Below are positions 26,728-36,673 of a DNA stretch of 64,000 nt, piece after piece. The translations under genes were made by a program, and so were the position numbers. The DNA is from Gracilimonas sp965227215 (GTDB taxonomy: Bacteria; Bacteroidota; Rhodothermia; Balneolales; Balneolaceae), in contig OZ245729.1 of the NCBI GenBank assembly GCA_965227215.1, positions 620,001 through 684,000 on the forward strand. Direction: 5' to 3'. The notes beneath the pieces were generated by a model, which did not search any database, was not told where the DNA came from, and worked only from the letters and a program-made list of their open reading frames with translations. Numbering within the stretch: the stretch's first letter is position 1; each line of letters opens with the position of its first letter.

Positions 26728-27108
26728 CTAAACAACTGCGTCTACCTCAATCTCCACCAGCAAATCCGGATGGATAAGCCGTGAAACTTCCACCAGCGTA
26801 GCAGCCGGTTTGATTTCCCCAAAAAACTCCTGATGAGCCCTCCCGAATTCCTCCCATTGGTCTATATCGGTAATAAACGTACGCGTGCGAACTACACTCT
26901 CCAGCGAAGTGCCGGCCTTCTTCAGTGCCATTTCAATATTCAGAATACATTGCCTGGTTTGAAGGTAAACATCATTCTTTCCCACAACATCTCCGTTTTC
27001 ATCAATTCCTGTAGTGCCCGATACAAAAACCTGGTTCCCCGTCTTAACCGCCCGGCTGTATCCAACTTTATCTTCCCATTCTGCTCCGGAGGAAATATTC
27101 TTACGCAT
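26728..27108 (-). CDS. RidA/YjgF family protein
   Basis: The 126-residue protein has the RidA fold: SRAVKTGNQVFVSGTTGIDENG, then QTRQCILNIEMALKKAGTSLESVVRTRTFITDI, and the C-terminal PAATLVEVSRLIHPDLLVEIEVDAVV. Family members hydrolyse reactive enamine/imine intermediates such as 2-aminoacrylate. The conserved Arg and VEIE end are present, so deaminase activity is possible, although several RidA subfamilies act on other substrates. It lies downstream of the sensor kinase gene on the same strand. Confidence 0.9.
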   Translation of the reverse strand: MRKNISSGAEWEDKVGYSRAVKTGNQVFVSGTTGIDENGDVVGKNDVYLQTRQCILNIEMALKKAGTSLESVVRTRTFITDIDQWEEFGRAHQEFFGEIKPAATLVEVSRLIHPDLLVEIEVDAVV

Positions 27109-27197
27109 CGCTCTTCCTTAATTTGTTGTCCGTGTTTTCGCCGACAATTTCTTCTTTTCCGGAAACCTGGGCAAATCTGAGTACCACTACTATACTA

Positions 27198-29588
27198 TTA
27201 TAATGAATCACCCTGAGCCGATTTCAGGTTGGAGGGGATATAAATTCTAAATGTTGTGCCTTTCCCTACCTCGCTTTCTACTTCTACCCTGCCACCGTGT
27301 AGCCTTACCAACTTCTCTGTTACTTTTAGTCCGAGTCCGGTTCCCTTTTCATTCTTCGTACCATATTCGCTGGGGTGGTGCATTGGCGAAAACAAGTTCT
27401 GTTTAACCTCTTCCGACATCCCGACTCCCTCATCCTTCACAACAAACCTCCAATCCTGTTCTGACTTATTCAGACTCACGTCGATCTTCCCCTTCTCATT
27501 CGAGAATTTGATAGCATTCGAAATCAGGTTTCTCAGTATGGTTAATATCATACTCTCATCCGCATAGATGAAGGCATGATCTGAAAAATCAAAACTCAGG
27601 GTCAGATCTTTATTACTAAGGTTCGCCTGAAAAAAGTCGGAAAGTTTACTACCCACTTTTTTTAAGTCTATGTAAGCAATAATCACATTCAGATTACCTG
27701 TTTGTAGTCGGGACCATTTCAGTAAATCGTCAAGGGTGGTGTTCATTCCTCTTGAAGAAGTATAGATCAGGTTGAGAAACCTTTTAAGATTTTCCCTATC
27801 CAGGTCACTTTCTTCTAATGCCTTCATGGATAAGTCCGAAAACCCTATAATCGTGTTTAGTGGAGACTTCAGGTCGTGGCCAATAATAGCATTTATATCG
27901 TTGGTGGCTTTAAGCAGTTGTTCCAGCTGCTCATTCTTTTCTTTTAGCTGATCTTCCATCAGCTTCCGCATGCTCAAATCCTGAAAAACACCATACAACT
28001 TATAAGCCTCGCCATGTTCGTCAACCTGGGCTTTACCAATTGCCCGTACCCATTTTCTGTTTCCTTTTGCAGTAATCAGGGTGAGCTCAAGATCATAACC
28101 CTCACCAGTCTGGATCGCATGGTTTACAGCTTCAGTAATTTTTGGCCGGTCTTCCTCAGCGTAAAAATTAATTGCTTCCTCAACATTCAGTTGAGTTTTC
28201 AATGGTAATTCATGTATTCGATAAACTTCATCCGTAAAGAATAATTCTTCCTTTCTAAGATCTAATTCCCACCCTCCTACCGAAGCCAGCTTATTTGTGT
28301 CTTTCAGCAGGTTTTCGAGTTTCTTACGCTCGGTTATTTCTCTGGAGGAGGTTTGCAGTCTCACAACGTCCCCATCTTCATCCTGAATTGGTTCAGTGGC
28401 TGTTTCAAACCATATATATTCACCGTCTTTTCGTTTAATACGATAATGAATATGACTTATATGCTCTCCTTTCAACGCTTTTTCGTGTGATTCACCCTGA
28501 ATGCGCTTTAAATCCTCGGGATGAAATAAATCATAAGGCGTTGTTCCAATTAAGTCCTCCTGAGCGTACCCCAATATGGCCTTTACCGATGGCGACAGAT
28601 AAACATAGGTTCCATCTGATTCATGCAGACAAATGAGATCCGCTGAATTATGGGAAATAAGCCGAAACCGATCTCTGCTTTGTTTTAACTCATCCTGATA
28701 GGCTTGCTTTTCATATTCTGAACTAATCCATTGCCCAAGCAGCTTAACCATATCCTCATCCGCTTGGCTGAGCGGTTCCTTCCTGGGACTGGAACTGGAA
28801 AAGTTGATGGTACCAACAGCTGCTTCATCTACAATCAGAGGAACGCCTATATAACTCTCCAGGCTAAATTTTGAGTAGCACGGATGCGCTTTATAGGGAG
28901 AGGTTTTCATCTCATCAATACATACCACATCTTCTGACTGAAGGGTGATACTGCAGTAGGTTTCTCGCAGGTCAAATTGCATGCCAACTTCCAGGTCTGC
29001 CGATTCCGGATAATAGTGCATGATTGTGTAGGTATCCTCCTCAATCCGGCTCACAATACCAATTTCAAACCCCAGTAAATCAGTGGTTAGTTTAAGGGCA
29101 TTGTTAATTTTGGCTTCAAAATCCTTTTCCTTATTGGCCACAATAGCAGCTATAAGACGCAGCCTTTTAGTGAGCAGAGATATTTCTTCACTCCTTCTCC
29201 TCTCCCTGGTCAAATCCTTTATTGCGGCAAGGTAGCCAATGGTCTCGCCCTCATCGTCCTTAACCACGCTGCCAATAGACTCTGCCGGAAATACTTCTCC
29301 GTTCTTTCTCCTGTACTCTACTTCATATACTTCTGCCTTTACATCCGATTCCGGATTGAACATGGATTCCCCGGCATCGCTATAATCCTGTTCGGATGAG
29401 TAAAGCATAGAAGTTTCCAATCCCTTGACTTCCCCCCTCTGGTACCCAAACAACTTCACAAAAGCCGAATTAACCGAAATAATTTTTCGGTGTATATCCG
29501 TCACCACCATAGCATCAGGAATTGAATTAAAGGCCGAAAAAAAGTGATGCCTTCGAAGTCCTGTTTTTTTGCTTGATTCCTTTTTCAC
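27198..29588 (-). CDS. Multi-PAS/GAF sensor histidine kinase
   Basis: A 796-residue kinase with no membrane segment. Domain order: PAS/PAC (about 10-130), GAF (about 145-295), PAS/PAC (about 300-420), a further PAS/PAC (about 430-545), coiled-coil linker, HisKA with the phospho-acceptor in IGHDLKSPLN (about 570), and HATPase_c with NLISNAIKFS, DEGVGM and GTGLGLKV boxes. All kinase boxes are intact. It therefore senses cytoplasmic cues such as redox state, light or ligands. It is divergent from another kinase/receiver gene 240 bases away, which suggests the two work together. No DNA-binding response regulator is adjacent. Confidence 0.92.
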   Translation of the reverse strand: MKKESSKKTGLRRHHFFSAFNSIPDAMVVTDIHRKIISVNSAFVKLFGYQRGEVKGLETSMLYSSEQDYSDAGESMFNPESDVKAEVYEVEYRRKNGEVFPAESIGSVVKDDEGETIGYLAAIKDLTRERRRSEEISLLTKRLRLIAAIVANKEKDFEAKINNALKLTTDLLGFEIGIVSRIEEDTYTIMHYYPESADLEVGMQFDLRETYCSITLQSEDVVCIDEMKTSPYKAHPCYSKFSLESYIGVPLIVDEAAVGTINFSSSSPRKEPLSQADEDMVKLLGQWISSEYEKQAYQDELKQSRDRFRLISHNSADLICLHESDGTYVYLSPSVKAILGYAQEDLIGTTPYDLFHPEDLKRIQGESHEKALKGEHISHIHYRIKRKDGEYIWFETATEPIQDEDGDVVRLQTSSREITERKKLENLLKDTNKLASVGGWELDLRKEELFFTDEVYRIHELPLKTQLNVEEAINFYAEEDRPKITEAVNHAIQTGEGYDLELTLITAKGNRKWVRAIGKAQVDEHGEAYKLYGVFQDLSMRKLMEDQLKEKNEQLEQLLKATNDINAIIGHDLKSPLNTIIGFSDLSMKALEESDLDRENLKRFLNLIYTSSRGMNTTLDDLLKWSRLQTGNLNVIIAYIDLKKVGSKLSDFFQANLSNKDLTLSFDFSDHAFIYADESMILTILRNLISNAIKFSNEKGKIDVSLNKSEQDWRFVVKDEGVGMSEEVKQNLFSPMHHPSEYGTKNEKGTGLGLKVTEKLVRLHGGRVEVESEVGKGTTFRIYIPSNLKSAQGDSL

Positions 29589-29829
29589 AAATAACCTGTT
29601 GTAGTGTCTGTTTTGGATACAGCTCTGAATTAAGAATGAACCAATATAAGCAGTTCGTTCAGTTTTACGAGAACCGATGTTGCCGGAATATCAACTCAGA
29701 AATTAAGAATTGCTAATCATAATTTATTGATAAAGCAGTTACTTATAACTTAATTTTAATTATCTTCGCCAAGGCAGTCTTAGCCTTCTGAATTGGTTAA
29801 TGAGTGCTTATGAACAGTAATCAGTACCT

Positions 29830-31287
29830 ATGGCTAAAGAGAAAGGTTTTTTTAGGGTACTATTGGTTGAAGACAATGCATCGCATGCTGAACTGATAGA
29901 AAATAAAATCGGCGATCTTGAAGAGAAGGTTGCTATCACAAAAACCGATAGCAGAGATGAGCTTATTTCGGCGGTAAAAAAAGATGAGGTCGATCTGGTT
30001 TTGTGTGATTATCACCTCCCCGGCTATTCAGGACTCGAGGCCCTAAGCGTAGTCAGAGAAATCAATCCTGATCTGCCATTTATTTTGATCACGGGATATC
30101 TCCCTGAAAAGTTAGCCGTAGAGGCCATGAGAGAAGGTGCCTCGGATTATATTATGAAAGATAATACCGATCGCCTGCTCCCGGCGGTAGTGAGAGAGCT
30201 AAGAAACTACGCCCGCCTTAAAGAAAGCCAACAGATTCTCGCCAAAAACCAGAAAACCATAGACCGGGCCTATCAGTTAGCGGAAATTGGTCATTGGGAA
30301 TTTGACGTTAAGAATAAAAAAAGATTCTGGTCTGATACGGTGAAGTCTATTCACCGGGTAGACCATGATTTTGACCCTAATACCGAAGATACCTTTCCAC
30401 TGATTCGTGATGAACGGGACCGAAATACCTTACAAGAGGCTTTAAATGAATCTATAGAGAACGGAACCCCATACGAAACCGAACTTAAAGTTCAGTTGCC
30501 TAAAGGGGGAGAAAGGTGGATTCGGATTATGTGGGAAAGTGAAATGGAAAACGGGGAATGCCTTCGGATACTTGGAAGCATTCAGGACATTCATGAAAAG
30601 AAACAGAAAGAAGAAGAACTGCAGGAAGCCCTCAAAGAGAAGAATACTCTTTTAAATGAAATTCACCACCGGGTAAAGAATAACCTAGCCGTAATTTCCG
30701 GCATGTTGCATTTGCAGGCATTCGGGGAAAATGACGAACGCTTACAAAGTAAATTATTTGATAGTGTAAGCCGTATTAACTCGATGGCGGCCGTACATGA
30801 AATCCTATACAAATCAGAAACATTTTCGAGATTAGACTTCAATGAGAGTATTCACCGACTGGTATCAAGCATCACCTCTGTATTTCAATCCGATTCGGCA
30901 CTTAATGTTCGCCTCAATATTGACGACAACCTGGAATTGAATATCAATCAGGCCATCCCTCTCTCATTAACCATCAACGAAGTCATCACCAACACCATTA
31001 AACATGCCTATGATAAAGATGAATCAGGCGATTTGCATCTTTCACTCACTAACCGGGATGGCAAAGTTCAGCTTGTGATTGAAGATTTCGGGAAAGGCTT
31101 TCCCGAAAATTTTAAACCAGACGATAATACTCTGGGTTTCAATCTTATCGGAGCACTCACTGAACAACTGGAAGGCACATTCTCCTATAAAGGAACCGGA
31201 AAAGGCACCAGATTTGAGCTAAACTTCACACCCTCCGAAAAGAAAGGCAGCAGCAGTACGCTTACGGAATTACAACAATCCTCGTAA
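29830..31287 (+). CDS. Receiver-PAS-HisKA_2 hybrid histidine kinase
   Basis: The 485-residue soluble protein begins with a response-regulator receiver domain (LLVEDN, phospho-acceptor Asp60 in LCDYHLPG). A PAS domain follows (about 140-265), then a HisKA_2-type dimerisation unit with EIHHRVKNNLAVISGMLHLQA, and an HATPase domain (NEVITNTIKHAY, EDFGKGF, GTGKGTRFELNF). The receiver is at the N-terminus, so it is probably phosphorylated by another kinase and then controls its own kinase output. The divergent PAS/GAF kinase is the obvious candidate partner, by position only. Confidence 0.9.
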   Translation: MAKEKGFFRVLLVEDNASHAELIENKIGDLEEKVAITKTDSRDELISAVKKDEVDLVLCDYHLPGYSGLEALSVVREINPDLPFILITGYLPEKLAVEAMREGASDYIMKDNTDRLLPAVVRELRNYARLKESQQILAKNQKTIDRAYQLAEIGHWEFDVKNKKRFWSDTVKSIHRVDHDFDPNTEDTFPLIRDERDRNTLQEALNESIENGTPYETELKVQLPKGGERWIRIMWESEMENGECLRILGSIQDIHEKKQKEEELQEALKEKNTLLNEIHHRVKNNLAVISGMLHLQAFGENDERLQSKLFDSVSRINSMAAVHEILYKSETFSRLDFNESIHRLVSSITSVFQSDSALNVRLNIDDNLELNINQAIPLSLTINEVITNTIKHAYDKDESGDLHLSLTNRDGKVQLVIEDFGKGFPENFKPDDNTLGFNLIGALTEQLEGTFSYKGTGKGTRFELNFTPSEKKGSSSTLTELQQSS

Positions 31288-31312
31288 TAAACCCCGTCCG
31301 TCTCCCCGAGGA

Positions 31313-32152
31313 CTACCCTTTGCTTGCGTACAGGAAGAAAGAGTAACTGATTGATAGATGGGTCACAGGACGGAAAATCTTACGGTATGCAAGCGAGTCG
31401 TTCACGGCATCGCGGGGAAAGGTCGCCAAGGGCTGAACTCCTTTGCTTGGGTACAGGAAGAAAGAGTGGCCGGTTGATAGATGGGTCACAGGACGAAAGA
31501 TCTTCCGGTATGCAAACGAGTCGTTCACGGCATCGCGGGGAAAGGTCGCCAAGGGCTGAACCCCTTTGCTTGCGTACGGGAAGAAAGGGTAACCCGTTGA
31601 TGGATGGGTCACAGAGACGAAAAATCTTCCGGTATGCAAGCGAGTCGTTTACGGCATCGCGGGGAAGGGCGCGAAGGGCTGAACCCCTTTGCTTGCGTAC
31701 AGGAAGAAAGAGTAGCTGATTGATAGATGGGTCACAGGACGAAAGATCTTACGGTATGCAAGCGAGTCGTTCACGGCATCGCGGGGAAGGGTCGCCAAGG
31801 GCTGAACCCCTTTGCTTGCGTACAGGAAGAAAGAGTAGCTGATTGATAGATGGGTCGCAGAGACGAAAAATCTTCCGGTATGCAAGCGAGTCGTTTACGG
31901 CATCGCGGGGAAGATCGCCAAGGGCTGAACCCCTTTGCTTGCGTACGGGAAGAAAGAGTAGCTGATTGATAGATGGGTCGCAGAGACGAAAGACCTTCCG
32001 GTATGCAAGCGAGTCGTTCACGGCATCGCGGGGAAGGTCGCGAAGGGCTGAACCCCTTTGCTTGCGTACGGGAAGAAAGAGTAACTGATTGATAGATGGG
32101 TCACAGGACGGAAGATCTTCCGGTATGCAAGCGAGTCGTTCACGGCATCGCG
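31313..32152 (-). repeat. REP/BIME-like repeat, cluster D: seven tandem copies of about 123 bp
   Basis: Seven near-identical units, read best on the minus strand. The left motif, seen here as GTATGCAAGCGAGTCGTTCA, recurs near 31386, 31509, 31632, 31754, 31877, 32001 and 32122. The other half, CCCTTTGCTTGCGTAC, recurs near 31316, 31437, 31560, 31683, 31806, 31930 and 32052. The period is about 123 bases, a multiple of three, which keeps long frames open on both strands, so predicted proteins here are artefacts. No gene is seen in 31288-32185. The tail hairpin here reads AAGGGCTGAACCCCTTT. Confidence 0.92.
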
Positions 32153-32185
32153 GAATCATCGCGATGATGGTGTGGATGGGTGTGG

Positions 32186-35100
32186 TTAGCCTACACTCTC
32201 TTCCACGATGGCTATTTCTTCTTCGGTGAGGCCGTAGAGCTCGTACACCAGCTGATCGATTTCCGCTTCTAACTTACTCGTGTCGGCTTCGGGGTTTTCT
32301 TTTTTGGCGGTGAGGATTTGGTTACTGATTGTACTGATTCTCTTTTGGTTGGGACTATTAATTTCAGGAAAGGGAATTGGACTTATGTATCTGGATTCAA
32401 AGCTCAACCAATCACCTCTCATTCGGGTCGAAGTCTTAGATATAAACCAGTAAGTCAAACTACTGTTTAGAACTCCTAATAAGAATTTAACATCAACATT
32501 TTCTTTAGGTAAAATTCCATAACCACCTGAAGCGCCACCTGTAAAAAAAATGTTTCCTGAAAAATCATATGAGAATCTTGGTTTAGGAGCTATATCAGGA
32601 GTAAATATCTTAGGCTTGTTAATAACTTCTAAGGCTTTTGGATATACATAACCAAACCATTTATCGCCTTTCATTCTTCCCCTTTCCCGATTTTCTAAAT
32701 ACTTCTTATTTAATTTTAAATACTGAGTAGTTTTTGGATAATCTGACTCAATTGTATTCCAATCAATTAAATCTGAATTTTCATATGGGAAGAGAATCAG
32801 TTTTGACGTCTCTAAAATTGAATAGGCTCTGCTATCTCCCCCCTTAATCAATGGATAGAATAACTCTTTTTCTACATTAAACTCTTTTTCATTCTGGGAG
32901 GAATAAATTAAAAATGATTCGTCTTGTTCTTCCCTCTTTTCAACTATAAATATTGCGTCTGCACTTGTTTTAAGTCCCTGAAAAATTCTTTCAGTTAAGC
33001 CTTCAAGTGTATTTGGTAGTGAAGTAAGTTTCTTATATAAATTTGCATCACTACCAGTTACAAAAGCCCAATTCTCCGATGTCAATATCTCATTAGGTAA
33101 GTCTTCATAATCATAATTAACCAAATCAGAAATTACTTCAGGGTTCTCTGGTTTGTAAAATTCAATGATACTTGAGTCTTCATTTGAACCAAAAAATAAT
33201 CCTGTATATGTAGTAGCCTCAGGAAAAACCTGGTTTGTGCCAAAGTGAATTACTCTATGAAGAATTTTATTAGATGCTAAGTAGCTCCTTAAATTCTCTC
33301 CATAATTTGCGTTGGTAAACTTATGTGGGTTTATATAACAGAGATTTCCTTTGGATGAAATTAATTTAGTCGCTAATTCAAAGAATGGTATGTATAGATC
33401 ATAGTTACCTTTACCTGCTGTTTTAAATTTCGTACTGATGTAATCAACTAATAATGTATCTGAAGTTCTTAAATCCTGTATTCTAATATACGGCGGATTC
33501 CCAATCACCACATCAAAACCGATGTAGTTTCCGGCATCATCCAGCACTTCCGGGAATTCGAAGCGCCATTCAAAGGCTTCACGGTAAAAGGCGCCGGCTT
33601 CTTCTTCGGCTTTTTGCTCTTCCAGTTTGGCTACTTTCTTTTCCTGCTTTTTAAGCTCTTTCTTGCTCGCCTTGCCTTCCCCGAATAAATCCTCATTTTG
33701 CATCAGCTCCAGCTTACCGCGGGCTTTACTCAATTTCTTGTTAATCGGTTTGTTGTTCAGCAGGTTTTCGCTGTACTCGGCTTTTATGTCATCAATCAGG
33801 GTTTGCAGGCGCTGCTTTTCGGAGCGATCGCGCGTTTCGCGATAGTTTTTTACGGCCTGTTTGTAATCGTCCAGCGAGTGCTCGCTTTTCTTAAAGATGG
33901 AGCTGAGGTCTTCGTCCAGCCCAAAGCGGCTTACCAGCGAGTTCCCCTGCTTTATGTTGATGTCGATGTTGGGGAGTACTTCGAGTTCGGAATAAGATCC
34001 ATTGCTGGTTTCAGCTTGTGAAGACCCTTCGGGAGTGCCCTCAGGATGACTTTTGTAATAGGCGTGTTTCAGCAGTTCTATCCACAGGCGAAGGCGGCAT
34101 ATTTTTACCGAGTTGGGATTGATATCTACCCCAAACAGGCAGTTTTCAATCAGGAATTTCTTTTCATGAAACAGTGCTTCCTGTATTCGCTGGCTTTCTT
34201 TACCGGCGGGTTTGCGTGTTACCTTTCCGTTTTTCCATTCGTGATTGAGTTTGTATTCAAACAGCTCGCCGTTGTGTTCAACTGCCAGCTCATCGTTTTC
34301 AACGGATATATCCAAGCGCGAAATGTACTTGCCTTCATGATCCACCAGCACCTTCAATTCCGATTTGATGGCAATCAGCTCATTCAGGCACGAAACCAGG
34401 AAATGCCCTGAACCCACCGCCGGATCACAAATAGTGATGGAATTGATCACCTCATTCACTTCCGAAAGTTCTTTGGATTCAATTTTCCGGGGCAATTCAT
34501 CAAAGTGTTCACATTCCCAGCCAAAAGCTTCATTCAGCTTATCCGTCACCGATTTCCGCAGCGTTTCACGCGCCATATATTCGGTGATGAATCCCGGGGT
34601 AAAAAACGAGCCGTCTTTATAGCCATTGATCTTCTCAAAAATGAGCCCCAGCACCGAGGCATTGATCAGCGTTTTATCTTCGGTTTGAATACCGCCCGAA
34701 CTCTCTGCACTGAAGTTATAAGCATCCAGAAAACGAAGCAGGTAATCGAGGGTGCTCAGCTTTTCTTTGGGTGGATTGGCTCCTTTTTTAAGGATACTCC
34801 GGGAGTGAAGGTCGAGGGTGGCTTTATCATCCAGGCCGGAAATCTGAATGGTGGTTTTCTCCAGCTTGGTGGAGTCGAACAGGGAGGAATTGAGGTATGG
34901 AATATGCCCGAAGCGTTCCTGCACCGATGCCGGGCGTTCTGCGTTTCGCAAAGCCAACACCCGGAAAAAGAGCTTGTTGAGTTCATCGTACTCATCAATG
35001 GTTTCGAAACTCAGAAATTTAAACTTCTCATCGTAGTTGTGATAGGCCAGCAGCTGGGCTTCCATCAGCTTCAGAAACAGCACCCGGTTCATCCAGGTAA

Positions 35101-36082
35101 TCACCAATTCCAGCGCCACCCCAAAAAGCTGATCATCTTCTTCATCCCCGTAGTGCACGGTGGCATCCCGCACCTCGTTCATGTGCTGGTCGTACCGTAA
35201 AATCTCGATGGTATTTTCAATCAGCGAACCGCGGTGGCGTTCATTTTCCGGGAGTCGCTGAATAAGCCGGCTTCCCTTTTCCTTCACTTCCTGCAGCCCG
35301 AGGATGTGCAGCAGCTCGTTATAAAAGCCTTTATCGAGGGAGTTACTGTCGTTGGCAAAATTCTTCTTCACCAGGTGTTCCGGTGAAAAGAGCTTATAAA
35401 GCGGAATCAGCTTTTTGTCGCTATCCTCATCTGCTTCAGCAGCCAGTTGTTTTTGATATTTTTTGAGATCAGCATGCGTAACGGTCAGAGATGCATCTGA
35501 TTCATCCATAAAAGCTTCAAACTTCTTATAGATAAAATCCGTTTTCCCGGAAACTTTCTCATCATTCTTCCACTGGCGGTAGCTTTTAACCAGCTTCTTT
35601 ATGGAGTAGAAGTGACGTTCAATTTCCTGGGCATCAAAAATAAAAAACTCAATGTAGTTGGTTACGATTACATGTTTGATGTCATCGTTTCCGCTTTCCC
35701 GTTGATCAAAGTAATAATGAAGAGCTTCCTGAAGCGCCTTTCGATTCGGGTTTTCTTTACTGATCATTTCAGCTTTATTATCCGGGCGCTTAGCTTCAAT
35801 AATCACATCCACCGAAGAGGACGTCGTTTTACCGGAGTAAACCGCCAAATCGATCCGATCGCTGGTGTTTACCAGTTTTTCCTCTGCCTCATAAAATGCC
35901 TTAGACAGAAAATCTTTGAGGTAGCCTTTTAAATGTTCTTCACTTTCGCTGCCGGCTTCTTCAACCTGATTCAGGTAAGCAGTTGCCTGTTCCTTAAATC
36001 GATCAAGATCTGCTCTTTTAACATTTACTTTCAGATAGGCTTTATTAATTCCCTGCCGAACGGTTTTGGTCTGTAGCTGCAT
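32186..36082 (-). CDS. Type IIG-like fused restriction endonuclease/DNA methyltransferase
   Basis: A single 1298-residue chain that appears to combine cutting, methylation and target recognition. The N-terminus has a PD-(D/E)xK-type site (DLAVYSG then VDVIIEAKRPD, Glu96 and Lys98). The methylase core has DPAVGSGHF at 553-561 and NPPY at 862-865, the adenine-N6 pattern. A long charged coiled coil (about 750-830) lies between, and the C-terminal 350 residues resemble TaqI/Eco57I-type recognition domains. No BREX or other partner genes are adjacent. It lies between the 3' end of tmRNA and the seven-copy repeat array. Motifs appear intact, so it may act alone as a restriction system. Confidence 0.88.
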   Translation of the reverse strand: MQLQTKTVRQGINKAYLKVNVKRADLDRFKEQATAYLNQVEEAGSESEEHLKGYLKDFLSKAFYEAEEKLVNTSDRIDLAVYSGKTTSSSVDVIIEAKRPDNKAEMISKENPNRKALQEALHYYFDQRESGNDDIKHVIVTNYIEFFIFDAQEIERHFYSIKKLVKSYRQWKNDEKVSGKTDFIYKKFEAFMDESDASLTVTHADLKKYQKQLAAEADEDSDKKLIPLYKLFSPEHLVKKNFANDSNSLDKGFYNELLHILGLQEVKEKGSRLIQRLPENERHRGSLIENTIEILRYDQHMNEVRDATVHYGDEEDDQLFGVALELVITWMNRVLFLKLMEAQLLAYHNYDEKFKFLSFETIDEYDELNKLFFRVLALRNAERPASVQERFGHIPYLNSSLFDSTKLEKTTIQISGLDDKATLDLHSRSILKKGANPPKEKLSTLDYLLRFLDAYNFSAESSGGIQTEDKTLINASVLGLIFEKINGYKDGSFFTPGFITEYMARETLRKSVTDKLNEAFGWECEHFDELPRKIESKELSEVNEVINSITICDPAVGSGHFLVSCLNELIAIKSELKVLVDHEGKYISRLDISVENDELAVEHNGELFEYKLNHEWKNGKVTRKPAGKESQRIQEALFHEKKFLIENCLFGVDINPNSVKICRLRLWIELLKHAYYKSHPEGTPEGSSQAETSNGSYSELEVLPNIDINIKQGNSLVSRFGLDEDLSSIFKKSEHSLDDYKQAVKNYRETRDRSEKQRLQTLIDDIKAEYSENLLNNKPINKKLSKARGKLELMQNEDLFGEGKASKKELKKQEKKVAKLEEQKAEEEAGAFYREAFEWRFEFPEVLDDAGNYIGFDVVIGNPPYIRIQDLRTSDTLLVDYISTKFKTAGKGNYDLYIPFFELATKLISSKGNLCYINPHKFTNANYGENLRSYLASNKILHRVIHFGTNQVFPEATTYTGLFFGSNEDSSIIEFYKPENPEVISDLVNYDYEDLPNEILTSENWAFVTGSDANLYKKLTSLPNTLEGLTERIFQGLKTSADAIFIVEKREEQDESFLIYSSQNEKEFNVEKELFYPLIKGGDSRAYSILETSKLILFPYENSDLIDWNTIESDYPKTTQYLKLNKKYLENRERGRMKGDKWFGYVYPKALEVINKPKIFTPDIAPKPRFSYDFSGNIFFTGGASGGYGILPKENVDVKFLLGVLNSSLTYWFISKTSTRMRGDWLSFESRYISPIPFPEINSPNQKRISTISNQILTAKKENPEADTSKLEAEIDQLVYELYGLTEEEIAIVEESVG

Positions 36083-36150
36083 CTATTCCTCTTTTAATAT
36101 CAACGGATTATAGGGAAAGCATCGGTCTTTGGAAAGCTGATCAAAAACAA

Positions 36151-36190
36151 AAAAAAGCCATCACACTCTGTCGAATATGATGGCTTTTGA
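36151..36190 (-). terminator. Intrinsic terminator after tmRNA
   Basis: On the minus strand AAAAGCCATCA and TGATGGCTTTT form an 11-bp stem (36178-36188 with 36153-36163) followed by a T-run. It lies just after the tmRNA 3' end and before the restriction-modification gene. Confidence 0.85.
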
Positions 36191-36208
36191 AGTATAAATG
36201 TATAAGTA

Positions 36209-36577
36209 TGGTGGAGGTGCGGGGAGTCGAACCCCGGTCCGGGAAGGTAGACCTGTTAGCATCTACATGTGTAGGTACTGATTGGTAGTTCGCCTGAAGC
36301 CGAGCCCAGTACCTAAGCGACTTCAAACTATTCTGCTAAAGTTTCACGCAAACGCGGCAGAAGGCACGCTTACGATATCCTGTCTTGTATGACGTCCGGG
36401 CCGGCAATGACAGGCACTTAACCGGCGGGACGGCTTAGTCAGTTTAAGCTGCTAAGCGGTATGAGTAATTATTGTCAATTACTTTTGATCCATAATGATT
36501 GTTATTACGAGAATCATTGGACACTCTCGACACGCAACCAACGGTGATACTCAACCCGTCGAATCCAGAACACCCCC
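36209..36577 (-). ncRNA. ssrA: tmRNA (transfer-messenger RNA)
   Basis: The 5' end GGGGGTG pairs with CACCTCC before the encoded ACCA at the 3' end, and GGTTCGACTCCCCG forms the T arm. TTCTGGATTCGACGGG near the 5' end is typical of tmRNA. The tag reading frame ends at TAA (36444-36446) with the last codons giving DNNYSYRLAA if 10 residues are coded (36447-36476); the exact resume codon is uncertain. It rescues stalled ribosomes together with SmpB, which is not in this window. Arg in place of the usual Ala before LAA is unusual. Confidence 0.93.
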
Positions 36578-36673
36578 AATACGTCAATGAACTGCTCCTA
36601 ATATACGAATAACTAAGCTTTTTATTTAATGCTAATCTTGATCTGAAACTTCAACCTTTCGGCGGTTTGGGTT

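Noticed and set aside
31313..32152. CRISPR array
   Set aside because: The period is too long, there are no short identical repeats with unique spacers (the whole unit is conserved), and no cas genes are present.
31313..32159. Several open frames of 78-136 codons on both strands that look like repeat proteins
   Set aside because: They follow the 123-base repeat period exactly (a multiple of three), start and stop inside repeat copies, and have no independent protein character.
34505..35200. 231-codon open frame on the plus strand
   Set aside because: It is antisense to the restriction-modification gene, whose frame carries clear motifs throughout.
32186..36082. BREX PglX methylase
   Set aside because: It has an N-terminal nuclease-type motif and no BREX partner genes within the window; a type IIG enzyme explains it better.
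36141..36326. 61-codon minus-strand frame
   Set aside because: It runs through tmRNA and its terminator.
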